Below are positions 34,620-46,729 of a DNA stretch of 64,000 nucleotides, piece by piece. The translations under genes were made by a program, and so were the position numbers. Where the stretch lies: NCBI GenBank assembly GCA_949987695.1, contig OX465289.1, positions 176,611,532 through 176,675,531 of the forward strand. Reading direction: 5' to 3'. Below the pieces are notes generated by a model. That model was not told the DNA's origin and ran no database searches. It worked only from the letters and a program-made list of their open reading frames with translations. How positions within the stretch are numbered: the first letter of the stretch is position 1; the number at the start of each line of letters is the position of its first letter. This stretch comes from Merzomyia westermanni. Taxonomy: Eukaryota; Arthropoda; Insecta; Diptera; Tephritidae.

Positions 34620-34948
34620 GACTGGGTCGATTTATTAACCGATATCGCGCCATCGATTTTTCGATAGGTTTTGGGCTCAGGAAAAACAGTTCCAGTCGAT
34701 TTTTCGACCAAAACAAGTCCCAAAACCCAAAACTAAAATTTTTTTTTCAAAAAACTGTTATCGCCAACGTGTTTAGCGCATAATTTTAAGTGAGACAGGA
34801 AATATGAGACAAATTCGTTTTCATCGAAAACATTTTTGCATGCATGCTGAAAAAATCCTTAAAAAAATTGGTCCTTTCGCCATTTTTTTTTTCTTGAGCC
34901 CAAAACCGCTATATCGGTTAACTTTCGTCCATACAAATCGACCCACCC
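34620..34948. mobile_element. MITE with long inverted ends and TA flanks
   Basis: 329 bp between TA dinucleotides (34,618-34,619 and 34,949-34,950). The left end reads GACTGGGTCGATTT and the reversed right end GGGTGGGTCGATTT. Both ends then contain TTAACCGATAT and GGTTTTGGGCTCA. No coding capacity. TA flanks fit a Tc1/mariner-type source, but the transposase is unknown. Confidence 0.65.
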
Positions 34949-34952
34949 TAAT

Positions 34953-35590
34953 AGATGACAAGATTTCGTATAGTTTCGATTTTAATTTATTTTAAAACCT
35001 AATTTTTTTCCGCAATGTATATGTTGGTGTAGTTTCCAAATTTAAGATATTCGAAGAAAGGTACCCATTTAAATAGCAAATTTGAATTTCAATTGCATCT
35101 CTAAAATTATTTCGAGTTATCCCTTTATATAACTGATAAGTAACAGGGTGCCACTTTTATTGAAAATCGTATATTCAGTTTATCACTAACCAATCAATCT
35201 TGTATAATTCATATTCGGTTCTTTTAGACACATTTTTCTTTGACTATCTCGTATGCGTTTTCCGAAATTTGTGAGACCCGCAACCATAAGTTCATTAAAG
35301 AACCGATTGTGCCGAGTCCGATTATTCGTTTGCTTACAACACTAGCACACAGCACCGATGCAAGCATGCCTTTATATGCACGTATTTGTCATAAGCTTAT
35401 AGCGCTGAAATTGGCGTATGCAGATAAATAGGTACATATACGTACAGTAGGGTAGTATAAAAGGTTGATACATTTTTAAAATACTTATGTCTCACAAAGA
35501 AACGTCAGTGGATTTCTATGAGGTAGATAGAACGAAAGTCTAGTTTTGTACGAATTGGAAAGCGGCTACAGACAGTACTCGGTAATCTTT
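34953..35590. other. Unassigned DNA
   Basis: No gene recognised. Confidence 0.35.
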
Positions 35591-35594
35591 ACAA

Positions 35595-36095
35595 TTAGGG
35601 ATGTGCTATTAATCAAAATTATTTTTTAAAATAAACTGCATTAATTGATTTATCAGAAAATAGTAGTTATTGATTAATCAAAACGTTTAAATTCCGTCTT
35701 TATAACATACACAATAATTATAATCTAACTTATTTGATTATTTAGCCTGATTTATATGAAAATTTAGCTATTGCGAGTTTAACAAACTCAGTTATTTCCT
35801 ACTTTTATTTTATTGCAGTTATTTTTTTGAAGTATTTAATTGTTAGTGCCAAGCTATTTTCAGTTAAGTTTACCGAACCTCACATTTTTTACATTGATTT
35901 ATAATTCCAAAAAAGTGTGTACTCGAAAAAAAATTAGAAAAAGTTATTAAGATTTTAACTAATTTTTGTTTTTGTTTTAGTAAACAGTCTTATTACTAAG
36001 AAACTGATTAATACCCAAATTTAGTTAAATTTTGTTAGTTAATTTAATTAATTAAGGATTTCTTTAATCGATTAAGCTATAATCACAAACCAATC
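35595..36095. repeat. AT-rich ATTAATCAAA/TTGATTAAT region
   Basis: Starts 'gggatgtgctattaatcaaa', contains ATTGATTAATCAAAACG and ends with 'taattaattaaggattt' and TTAATCGATTAAGC. Short inverted matches are similar in style to the palindrome at 38,690-39,170. Possibly a decayed inverted-repeat element. Confidence 0.35.
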
Positions 36096-36957
36096 ATCAG
36101 TAACGTGAATTTCAAGCACTCGAGCATAAACGTAAAGTTCAATTAATATTCTTCAGTCTTGTCAATTCTATCGTAATTGGTTTGAAATCTGTTTATGCGT
36201 AAGCCACCCTAATGCACATATTCCCTTATAGATTACCAACAACAATTCCATACAATTGCATCGTCTATTGTTGGGAAAATATGAAAGTTTTTGCTGTCTT
36301 TCTTTATGTTCCGCTTCGCTTCCGTCTCGCAGGAGTTGAAAGGAAAACTATATTTTTCTAGTGTTTGCCATATCCTCCTGATGACGCCAACAACACAGGC
36401 ACAACCAGCAATGTGAAGGACAAAAAACAGGCAGCATCAGCACCATGCAGAGTACAATACTTACATAGTTACAAGCACACACACTCACACATTTAGCAGT
36501 GTTCCAAAATCGCAGTTTAGCGAAAAATGAGACGGTTTATTGATGAGAGCAATCTTTAATTTCAAAAACTCGACGATCCGCCTAGAAGCAAAATTCTTCG
36601 ACATATCGTTTAAACGGGCCCCCGCAGCGAAGGAAGAAAAGAAATTTGAGCACTGCTTCGACGAAAATTATAAAAGATCTTTGATAACCAGTTATACAAA
36701 AGACGGCTCTACGTGCCAGAATGGGTACGATTTTATCCGACAGAGGCTATGAATTCGCATTCATGAGTGGGAACCCTGGCCCAATGTATTGTACTACAAT
36801 AACAGCAAAAAAAAGCTGACAATCTCTCTACATTATCTCCTGATCAAAAAACGGTGTTTTGAGGCTGTGCGTCCTTTAGGGAGTTCCAAGATCCATACGC
36901 ACCAAAATCATGGGGCAGCCAGGATAAGCACTAACATCTTTCCAGAGATGAAGGTAT
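36096..36957. other. Unassigned DNA
   Basis: A 70-codon + frame at 36,540-36,752 has a charged composition but no recognised motif and lacks supporting context. Confidence 0.3.
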
Positions 36958-37303
36958 CCTGCAAAAAATGCGCATAGTCTAGAATGAATCCGAGATGAGT
37001 CGCAAAGGAGGATGCGACCAATGCCAGTTTTGAGCTCTTTGTATGGTTTGAAGTAATCGCATTTTCTTTGAGCATGTCCTATGAAGAGACTAATTGGTCC
37101 CTTTCATGCCCAAAAGGTAGAGTCGGACAGATTCCTTTTGTTCCCGGTCGGACAGGCTTACTATCAACACCTAAATTAAACTCGACTTATCTCACCTATG
37201 CCCATAACGAAGTAATTGGGATCAATTGTACCCGACGGTAGACGAAAAGTATTGATCGCGGATTACTCTGCTTAAAGATTAGTTGCACGATTTTTTGCAG
37301 GGT
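36958..37303. mobile_element. MITE-like element, CCTGCAAAAAATGCG ends
   Basis: The left end is CCTGCAAAAAATGCG; the right end, reversed, is CCCTGCAAAAAATCG, giving a short inverted repeat over about 346 bp. The interior contains GGATGCGACCAATGCCAG, GTCGGACAGATTCC and GGGATCAATTGTACCCGACGG, all recurring at 41,213-41,510. The terminal motif also resembles the outer end of the fold-back element at 5,019. Confidence 0.55.
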
Positions 37304-38685
37304 AGGCACAGGATTTGCTAACTAAACTAATTAAACAACGGTCGGTTGATGGATTCTGTACTTCTATTTGTACCACCTGGTAGAGATCGAAACCAATTCT
37401 GGACTTAAAGATATTACCGAGCAGTTTCAACATATGTATCAGTCGCCTTGGAAAAGAAGAGAGCTGCTTACAGTAGCACATTGAGTTCTTTAGCGTTATG
37501 GTGACGGGAAGAGGGAATGGGCGATTTTTGGGAAAAGGCGTTAGTGCGTAGTGCTTGAGATGCTGGTTGTTATCAATTGGAACAAAATGACGACCTGGTG
37601 GCTTACAGTTCTTTCCAGTCAAAAAGAAAACGAAACTAGACACCTTAATAATGCAAATAAGTTTATATCATGCTTCAGACCTTTTAAGCCTATCGATCAG
37701 GTCTTCATTTTACGTAAACTCTTAAAGAAGACACATGACAGGTGGCGAAAATTATAGTGAAGTACAGTTTCATTATATTCCAATCACAAAATAGTCGGGT
37801 CTACGGGCTGTTAATTCAGTATAATCTTGTTTAATTCGCGAGCAGAAATGGCCGTGACTAAAAATCAGTGATCAAGTGTTATGAGGGTTTACACTTCCAG
37901 AACATATGAAGGATAACAGAAGATGAATACCTTCCTTCAAATCTTTTGGAAAACAGATTACGAAGATCAGACCACTCGGAGTCAGTTGGCCTTTTCCCAG
38001 AACATGCTAGTCCCAGAGAGTAAAGAATTCATATCAGGAAAAGCACTAGCCACATATATTGACTTGATGATCCTACTGATGGTTCTTGCAATAGATTTTA
38101 TGATTTCGATTTTTAAAACTTCGGAACCATTTGCGATAGAACTTACACTTCCTTGTATTTTTTTTTTGCTTAAGAGTTTTCTGGGAGCACTGTTATCTAG
38201 TTACAAAATGAATTCCAGTGCTAATGCTAGGTTTTGTACTTTTTGTGAAAGTGTTATGGAAATTATGTATATCGACCTGCTGCTACTCGGAAATTAGTTC
38301 TTATGCACCATTCGAATAATCTACAGTTGCTATATTTTCTATTTGTTAGGCAATGCACATACCAACACACCAACGCATTCGCTTATATGCATATCCTGTA
38401 GTAAAACCGAACTAGTTTTAAATAAACTCGGAACTAGTATTAATCTTAAACTATACCAGAACGGTTAGTGTATTTTCGCTTACAAGAAATAGGTATTTCC
38501 AACATAGGGACGTGCCACGAGATTGAGCTTGTAAGGATAAAGTTGTTAGGATCAGCATAGACCAATCTCAATTCTAGATAACTTGCGGGCATTACAGAAT
38601 TGTCCTCGCGCAAGATCTTAAAGGTACCAACAAAATTATAAAAAGAAGTTGTACCTTCGTCTCGCCAACTCAAACCTGTTAAATT
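37304..38685. other. Unassigned DNA
   Basis: Frames of 123-124 codons exist on both strands (37,272-37,643 minus; 37,923-38,297 plus), but neither shows a recognisable domain. Confidence 0.3.
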
Positions 38686-38689
38686 AGAT

Positions 38690-39170
38690 TTTTAATTAGT
38701 AATCAATTAATTAGATGGTTTTTTTATTTGGTAATGATTATTTTAATTGTTTTTCAAGAAAAGGCAATTTTTAATTGATTACGACTAGAAAAAAATCAAA
38801 AAATATCCAAAGATAATCAAAAAAAATTGTTTTGATTACTTTTGATTATTTCGGATTATTTTTGAATTTTTTTGTTTTTTGATTATTTTTAATTTTTTTC
38901 AGTATTGTTGACGTGTACATTTATGTGCTTCTACAAAAATACTAAAAAAATAAAAATAATCAAAAGTAATCAAAACAACTTTTTTTTATTATTTTTGTTT
39001 TTTTAACCTTTGTAATAATTGTAAAAAACATGATTTTTTTTGATTATTTTTTTAATTAATTGGAAAATAATCATCAAAAATTTAAAATAATGGTAATCAA
39101 TCATTAAATAGATTCTCAAGAAAAATTAATCAAACGAGTAATCATTACGATTAGTAATCATTATTTAACA
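38690..39170. repeat. Large imperfect AT-rich palindrome
   Basis: TTGTTTTGATTACTTTTGAT at 38,828 is matched in reverse by ATCAAAAGTAATCAAAACAA at 38,959. The outer arms also pair loosely: GTTAAATTAGATTTTTAATT on the left and, reversed, GTTAAATAATGATTACTAAT on the right. The centre lies near 38,903. This fits a fold-back/MITE element of about 480 bp. Confidence 0.6.
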
Positions 39171-41210
39171 TGTCTGCGCAATGCAACTTCTGACAATTTA
39201 TTTCTCTGTTTCGAAGAAGATGCAGTGAAGGCAGTCCTCATCCACAAGACGCGGTTCTTATCCAGAAGAGGAGCAGAAATGTCTAAAAAAGTTTTCAAAT
39301 TAAGTACGTTGATGTCAAATATGTTATTTTAAGCGGAGATAGGTAATTCTAAAGAATCTGTGAAAGTTGTTTTGGAATTGACCCTAGCTTCTATATACCT
39401 CATATCTCAGATATCGGGTTGCATAATTGTTGAGGAGCACTTTTTCTCGCATCACTTATACATAAATTTCATTCTTGAAGAGGCAGCGTCTCAGGAAGAC
39501 ATGCCTAACAAACCCCTTACAAACGATTATAAAAACCTTAAAGAACTATATTGTAACCATTTTTAGGAAAAATTGGAGTTCAGAGTGTTAGCGAGGAAAT
39601 GTTGGCCCTTTTACTTTTTCCAAGGACTTCAGGCTAATGCGTCTCTAGTCGTCCCCTTTTTGAAAACATTGAAGATCCTTGTTCAACTGCGCTCATTCAA
39701 ACGTGACACTTTCAAGGGATCAAACAAACCCCGCTATAAACTTAACCTAACGGACCCTTTCCGTCGAAGGACCTCGTAAGCAGTCGGAGACTATACTGCA
39801 TATCTCTGGATTTTGCTTTCACTCCTAAAACTCACTAAAGCTTAAAATTCAGAGTTCAAATCTTATCTATTTAGGACTAGTACAAATTCATCAGATACTA
39901 GTTACTTTTCTGGTTAGTCAGCAATTTTACTGCATGGTACATATGAAACTAGAAGAAGTGCAATATGTGCGGGGCATAATAAGTATGCTCGGAGTAAATA
40001 AATATGAACAATGTGTTTCTTGCCTGCGGCTGATAGTTGTTTGGGCAAAATTCAAGGACAACACACAAAAATCGGTGCTGTTGCTCTTAAAATATGCAAA
40101 TCACATATGAGGAGGAGCAAATAAGAGGCCGTAACGTACATATGTAAGCCTGAGAATAGGCCGTTGGCATAGCTATTTGTAGAGCAAGGCATGCAGTCAA
40201 GCAAACAGACATAATGTGAACTTTTGCAGCTGCTACTGTTCCTCCGACTGCTCCTGTTACGCTTACTCGTCCTGCTGTCTACTCACTCGCTATTGGCTTA
40301 TCGACGTCGATATGGGTTTGTAATAAATAGTTTTTGTTTTGGGTATGATTTAACATGAAAATTCGTTACACTGTTGTACATTTGGTACGATTTAAACTCA
40401 ATAATCTTGTTTTTGGATAATAATATTGTGTATATTGGAGATACTTGTACAATGTGTTACATACTTTTGGGCGTTTGTATGTGGTTTTATACCTTTCATG
40501 TAAATTAAGGCGGTATTATAACTTTGCTATCATGTCCGAAGTTTTGAAAGTTTAGCAAGGAGTGAATGTAAGCTAAAGAAAGGGTTGGCGTCAAAACGTG
40601 TGTCGATTAAATCTTGACCATATGTCCGGCTCTCTGTCCGTTTGTTTCAATGTAAAACTAGTTCATGAACTTAGACATATTTTTAGCCTTATTTAAATGA
40701 TTCATATTGATGGATATTCACCCGCAAAAAGATCTAAAGGCATATCAGATGAAAGCGTTCAATAACTACTGCATACCTTTTAAGGATTGCTTAGCAATAA
40801 ACAACATAGAGCCACATGCTGCATATTTTTAGGCGCATCTTTTAAATGGTTGGTTTTACTTTGATTACTCTCGTATTTCTTGCAAATATTTAATAAGGTG
40901 AACATTTTTAAGAATACTCCTGCTTCAGTGAAATCTGGTGGGTGTTTTCCCCTCAGCGTACTTGCGTTACAGAGCCACTTGGAAAATAACTTTTTTACAA
41001 GAACCTAATATGGCTCAAATCTCATTTTCAGGAGTTTTTCAAAGGAAAAAGAGGGCCAAACTATGATGTGGCAGCTTAATAAACATGGATTTCGAGGCCA
41101 AACTACAGTCACAATATCAAAAGGAGCTGGAGCTCATATGAATTTTTCTACGTGGGAAGTGTTCTCAATTCGGTCATACCAAAAGTGAATCGAAATAGAT
41201 ATTCTTTAAC
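39171..41210. other. Unassigned DNA with one reversed Helentron-like end
   Basis: At 40,489-40,545 TTATACCTTTCATG then GGTATTATAACTTT and TCCGA match the reverse complement of 17,460-17,503. The rest contains only short unsupported ORFs. Confidence 0.35.
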
Positions 41211-41212
41211 AT

Positions 41213-41510
41213 CCCTGCAAAAAAAGCGATAAGTTTAGGATGAATCCGGGATGAGCCGCAAAGGAGCATGCGATGAATATCAGTTCTGATTTCTTTGCGT
41301 GGGTTGAACAGATCCCTTTTGTTTTCATGACCAAATGGGTAGTGTCGGACAGATTCCCTTTTTTCTCCTACGGGTACGGGCGGACAGGTTTACTTCAACT
41401 CCTAAAAGTAGGCTACAGAAATTAAAATCGACTTATCCGTTATAGGCATAGTTGGGATCAATTGTAGCCCACTGGAAACGAAAGATATTGATCGCGGATC
41501 ACACGAAAGT
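41213..41510 (+). repeat. CCCTGCAAAAA-ended repeat, second copy
   Basis: CCCTGCAAAAAAAGCGATAAG followed by 'ggatgaatccgggatgagcc', GTCGGACAGATTCCC, GGCGGACAGG and GTTGGGATCAATTGTAGCCC, in the same order as 36,958-37,260. Its right inverted end was not found, so it is truncated or diverged. Confidence 0.55.
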
Positions 41511-42290
41511 GAGTAGGCGAAAGCCTAGAAAGGCCACTCTGACATAACAGGTTTAGGGGGTTGCTGAAGGATTTCATCAGCAATATCTGATTATCATGAG
41601 GTTCAGTGGCAAGTAGGCATACATCTTAGATCAAGCGGCTCACTATATAGACGTGTTAAATAATTTCACGTCCCCCAAAAGGAGTTGTACATTGTTCATT
41701 CGACCCAGCACATAAAATCTAACTGCAATGAGAGCTCAAAAAAGCCTCGGAGCCTTAGGAAATTTCACGGCAAACCCGTTTAAGCGGTTAAGCACCAATT
41801 AAATAAGTAAGTAAATAGGATATTAGCTGAACTCAGGTATCTCTCCGTAGTCAGATACCCGTTATTAGAACTTTTAGTGAGCTTTATCATAAACTGAGTT
41901 GTGAGCACATTGCCTACGTTCATAAGTGCCCAGGAAAGTCGGGTCTAAGCACGGAAAATGGCAAGGCTTTTTTTGCTACAACAATATTAAAAAAGGGCAC
42001 AGTTAGAGCTTATTTAGAACAAGAATGGTTGGAATCAAAGTAGTCTACCTGCTCTATGTATATCGTATAAGTATGACTTTTTAAAAATGCATACCCTATT
42101 CGAAGCACCCTAAAATACTCCGATTTCCTCATCAGCTTGGCGGTGTAATTGTCAATACAAGAAAGTCCTAAAAACATTGCACACTTTAAGGAGCACACTT
42201 TTTTTGTAGTTCTTTTCTTGAGATAGCTACTAGACAAATAATATTTTAGAAACTTGAATCCTTAGTAATTTTTTATTTATTCTCTCTCTC
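41511..42290. other. Unassigned DNA
   Basis: No supported gene; a short (TC)n run at about 42,280-42,293. Confidence 0.35.
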
Positions 42291-42299
42291 TCTATGGCG

Positions 42300-42640
42300 C
42301 GATATACAACAGGTATATCATCATAAACCTCCTAAGAGATTTTTGCGCCAAGCTTCTCTTCCAATTTGTGGTGTGCCGATTTGAATTTTCCCTACAAATT
42401 GGTGGGACCTACAGTTTTTTGCCGACTCCGAACGGCATCTACAAAGGAGACGAATTTTTGCTGAGAACCCTGTCATGGCAGAAATACACTCGGAGAGTTT
42501 GCCAAACCACTGCCGAGGGGCGACCCCGTTTTGAAAAACTTTTTTCAAATCACTTTTGATGTTACCTGTACCAGGGCTCGAACCATGGACCTTTGGTGTG
42601 GTAGGCCGGCAACACTACCTTCACACCACGGCGGCCTATT
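42300..42640 (-). mobile_element. tRNA-like SINE, minus-strand copy
   Basis: Read on the minus strand: GCCGTGGTGTGAAGGTAGTG, then GGTTCGAGCCC (a good B-box match) and AACGGGGTCGCCCCTCGGCA. Next come TATTTCTGCCATGACAGG, GCCGTTCGGAGTCGGCAAAA, TGTAGGTCCCACCAATTTGT and CACACCACAAATTGG. It matches the copy at 31,321-31,638 along its length and is better preserved. No intact tRNA is encoded. Confidence 0.75.
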
Positions 42641-43500
42641 CGGACTATTTAAAAAGGGCCTAAATAACATTCTCGTTGGAGGGCAAGTAGGGTATACTTT
42701 AAGGGCCAAGGCATACTTTAAGTGGCAAACATCGGAATTTTTCCTAATGGCTGCACATTTTAACATTGTAGTGGCCTCGGATTTTTTGTTAAAACTGAAA
42801 AAATCTTGGGCAATCTAATTCACTCTCTGTTAAAAACTTTTTGATACAATTTTTGTATACATTTATTGTAATGTTGAATCAAATAACTTTTAAAGCACTT
42901 TACTGCTGTTCACGCCTCAAAAATTAATTAGAGTTCGGATTATATTCAAAACAAAATGCCTAAATGTAGGCAAATATAATATTTATGAGTAATTTAAGTG
43001 TATAGTTTACGAGCCCCGCTTAGGGACGATAGCTCTTGGCGTATTTCAATGGAGATAAACATGTATAAAATTTGCTGGAATTCGTAACACCCAAACAACC
43101 CAAAAATAAAATTAAAATTGTTTGCGAAATATTCGCAAGTAGAACCCATCACAGCAATACTTTATAAATCATCACCATCCTCCCTTCACTTTGCAGAAAT
43201 GATTTGATGAGATTCATGTTTTTAATAGATGGTATATAGAATATAATGTTATCATGAGTAGGAATCGGATTTTATACATTTGCATAGTTGAAGTCAGTAA
43301 ACATAATACGATTAAAATTTTACTAAATAAATGATTAAAATGGATTTCAATAACTCATATTTAATTCATTTTTTTATGAGTCGATTTGAGTTTAAGTTTA
43401 ATACTGAAACTGTTAATAGTGAATAATCACTGAATGTTTTTTCTGATGTATATTTGTATATCCAGACTCTCGAAAACCACTTTGGATTAAATTTAGTATA
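42641..43500. other. Unassigned DNA
   Basis: The first ~60 bp (TTTAAAAAGGGCCTAAATAA onward) resemble 49,348-49,400, suggesting the SINE-flanking sequence is itself repeated. Otherwise nothing is recognised. Confidence 0.3.
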
Positions 43501-44530
43501 TGCATAGTGTACCACATTCTAACAATTTCTAAATAGGTGTTGCCACATGGATGCTTTTACGGGGTTGCCACTGCATCTTTTTTTATGAAATGAAATATGC
43601 CAATATGTGTATCAAACGAAAGGTATTTTCCTTGCGAATTAAATAAAACAATGCTAGGTAGGGTTGCCACTTATGGTTGTCACCTGGGCTTATTATATCT
43701 TATAACTTTTAACGAGCTATTCTTTTAGTTATGTATATTCAGAATATGTGGACAATAGCTAAACCGATTTTGATAAAATTTGGTATGTACATTGCGTCCT
43801 ACATTTTAAGTATTTTTACGGAGGTGTTGCCACATGGGATGCTTTTACGGGGTTGTCACCTATCTGAATTTTTTTTAAATGAAATGAAATATGCCAATAT
43901 GGGTATAAAATTAGGGTGCTTTTTTCCTGTGTATTAAAAGAAACAGTTCCAAGTTGGGTTGCCACTTATGGTTGCCATCTAAGTTAGAGACGTACTCGGA
44001 AAATGGTATGGTAGGAAGGGTTGACTTAGATTTCATATGTATTAAACGTAACAAAGTTATGGACATATTTCTATCTTGAAAAATAAAAAAGAAGTCAAAG
44101 AATGTTGACCGATATATAGAGCACCAACCGACAAATATACTCATGTGATCCTATCCTTTCTCGATTATTTGATAAAAATCCACAGTCTCTATCCATATAA
44201 TTCATCAATAAATCTTTTAAAGACTTGTCGAATATATGGGAAAAACTTTTTTGAGTAGCCACCAAGGAGTAGTTCTGTGTATTTAAACTTTGTTACCAAT
44301 AAAATAATAGTAAACATCTTTCTATTATGAAGATATGTTTTTAAAATCTCTTTTTGAAAAGCTCCACTGCTGGTGATTAAAATTATTCATACAAACAATA
44401 GCTTTACTGATGAGTATTTAAAGTAAACTTAATTGTATGGCAACCTAGGAAATGCCGAGCAAAGCATAAACAAACAAACTTACAATTGTAACATGTTTTT
44501 AGGCGAACAAGGTTGCATATAAATAATCAT
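43501..44530 (+). repeat. GTTGCCAC-family repeat with a 287-bp tandem duplication
   Basis: AGGTGTTGCCACATGG begins at 43,535 and again at 43,822, 287 bp apart. Each is followed by GATGCTTTTACGGGGTTG, an ATGAAATGAAATATGCCAAT block and GGGTTGCCACTTATGGTTG. The units differ by scattered substitutions. The repeat continues less clearly to about 44,530. Confidence 0.65.
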
Positions 44531-46050
44531 TTAACTCGTTGTGGAATAGAAACAAATATGATGTTTGAATTAAAATTATTCTATATTGCTAACATTTTTA
44601 TTTTCTTAGTCTAATGGAGGGTATGAGTCCAACACAAGAAACGAATAAATCACTTTGCATACTTTGAAATGTTTCCAATATACTAAGGCTATCAAAGTTT
44701 AATCTCTCAAGTGAATCTAATTTGAGTAACGATCTTATTTAAATTACGCTCGTATCAGCAGCCAAATACAAAAACAACTTTGCCAAGTTTATGCATCAAC
44801 GATGCATCATTGCCCATAGAACTCTCTCAGTAGCAATAAATTTATATTCATTGATATGTGTTACAACATACTAAAGGCACCGAGTCGTCAAATGTGACCA
44901 AAAGTAGCAAAGGCAATGAGTCACTTAGTATTTGCAATTGATATGTAGGATACAAAATAAGGCGAAGAAAACTAACAAACAAACAGTCAAGCAAATCAAC
45001 TAAATTGAATGAGAGCGCTGACAAGTGACAAGGATATGCATCAAAGCGCGTGCCAGACACAAACATGCACAAGGTGACTAAAGTGACTAAGGCAAGAAGC
45101 TGGCGGCTGGAGGCTGGTGGCTGTAGTATGGCGTATGACTTAAGTAATACAATATGGGAATGCACTAATGCAAACTTATTTAAGTAGGTAAGTACATATG
45201 TATATAAGTAGTCATATATTATTCAAGTAACAGTGCTTATATACTTTAGGGATATTCCTTTCCTGGAAGTTCAGATAGCTTCCGCATTAGCACACTTTAT
45301 ATAGCAAACTCTATTTGAGCTTAATAAAAATCCTGAATGAAAAACTAAAATCAAATTTTAGCTAAAAATTAGCTTAAATTGAAATATCCTTGAAAATATA
45401 CACATTTGCATATTCTTTTTGTAGCAGATTTTTTCTAAGAGTGACAAAGGATGCACTTAGTTAGTGCAAAGGTAGCAACTCAATTCAAAGAAAATTATGA
45501 AACGTGCAACTTTGATTTGAAAATCATAGTCAATTGTGCTAAGAAACGCAAAAAGATATAAAAATTATTTTATTACAAGCAACAACAATAAAACTTTATG
45601 CGTATTGTTACCTTGAATAGTGTTAAATTTTGCATGGTGAAAAGCCGAATCAGCAGAAAAGATCTAAATGAATGTCAGCTGAAAAATAGTAAAATTAGAG
45701 AGTGCAGTTAGGTTTAGCAATGCTGCTGATATTAATAGGATTAGTTTGAAAACTATTGGTATAACTTCTGCCATCACTAGTCTGTATAAGGAGGCAAAGA
45801 AAAGGCTTTTACGGCAAATGAGTACAGACAAATTATCCGATAAATTCAACTAGGAATCAGTCTTTCCAACAAGTGCTACTTTGGGCTGAGTAGGCAACTG
45901 AGAAGTATTACGCTCTTTAAGTCTGTCACTATAGGATGCCATCACATAATCCCATACAAAGCCAGAAAGAAAGTCTAACTTCTGGTGGAACCGAACATTC
46001 AATACCGAGCTGTAAAATAGTGGGAGTGGTCAATTGTATTATTATACTAG
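44531..46050. other. Unassigned DNA
   Basis: No supported gene or repeat. Confidence 0.35.
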
Positions 46051-46270
46051 CAGACCAAAATTTTACTTGACTGCAAGTATAAAATTTTACTCCCTCCCTT
46101 CTCATTTTAGATCTATATAATTCCGCCTGCCTACCTTCCCTTTCTTCCTATCTTAATCCGCTTTTCCTTTTTCATATCGTGTATCCATTTCTCACCTTAC
46201 CCTATCCCTATCCCTATCACCAAATATTTTTTATGCTCTTTTTCAGTCCAATTTTAAGGAAAAGTGGGAG
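46051..46270 (+). repeat. ACTAGCAGACC-start dispersed repeat
   Basis: TACTAGCAGACC, a degraded CTGC motif and a pyrimidine-rich tract with CCCTATCCCTATCCCTAT, in the same order as at 1,560 and 31,738. Confidence 0.45.
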
Positions 46271-46715
46271 TGGTTGGCTGCCGACTTTGCGTGTTTTGAT
46301 TGGCTATACTTTCCACAACAATAACATGCCTCGCAACAAGCTTCGTCATTCTATAGCAAACGGTTCTGAAGTTACTAGCAGTTAAACTTAAAATTTTCTT
46401 CAGGGAGGTGCCAAAAGTTCATTCAATGTAGCTACCAAACCTTACAACTTTTTTTGTCGATTTCTCTCCAAAAATTAAGATTCTGAAAGCCGCAAACCAA
46501 ACACCAAAAGCCGATTTTCCGTTTTCTTGAACTTCTAATAACAACTTAACTCAATACTGGCCGAGAAAAGCAGCTTCAATAATGGAATAAAACTTTATTT
46601 TCTTTGTAGAAACAGTCAAAATAAAATTTGATTTCAAAAATAATATTGTTTGATTTTAGAATAATGTAATGATGCGGTCTAAAGAAGGATAACTACTATA
46701 ATAGATTAAGTTGAA
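46271..46715. other. Unassigned DNA
   Basis: Contains CACAACAATAACATGCC and a short GGAGGTGCC motif related to the CACGCCCAC repeats; no gene. Confidence 0.3.
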
Positions 46716-46729
46716 ATAATATATAGGTC

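Noticed and set aside
37923..38297. 124-codon + frame as a gene
   Set aside because: No recognisable motif or splice context, and its length is within chance expectation for a 64-kb window.
42540..42625. Functional tRNA gene on the minus strand
   Set aside because: A- and B-box-like sequence is present, but no cloverleaf with an acceptor stem can be drawn; it is the head of a SINE.
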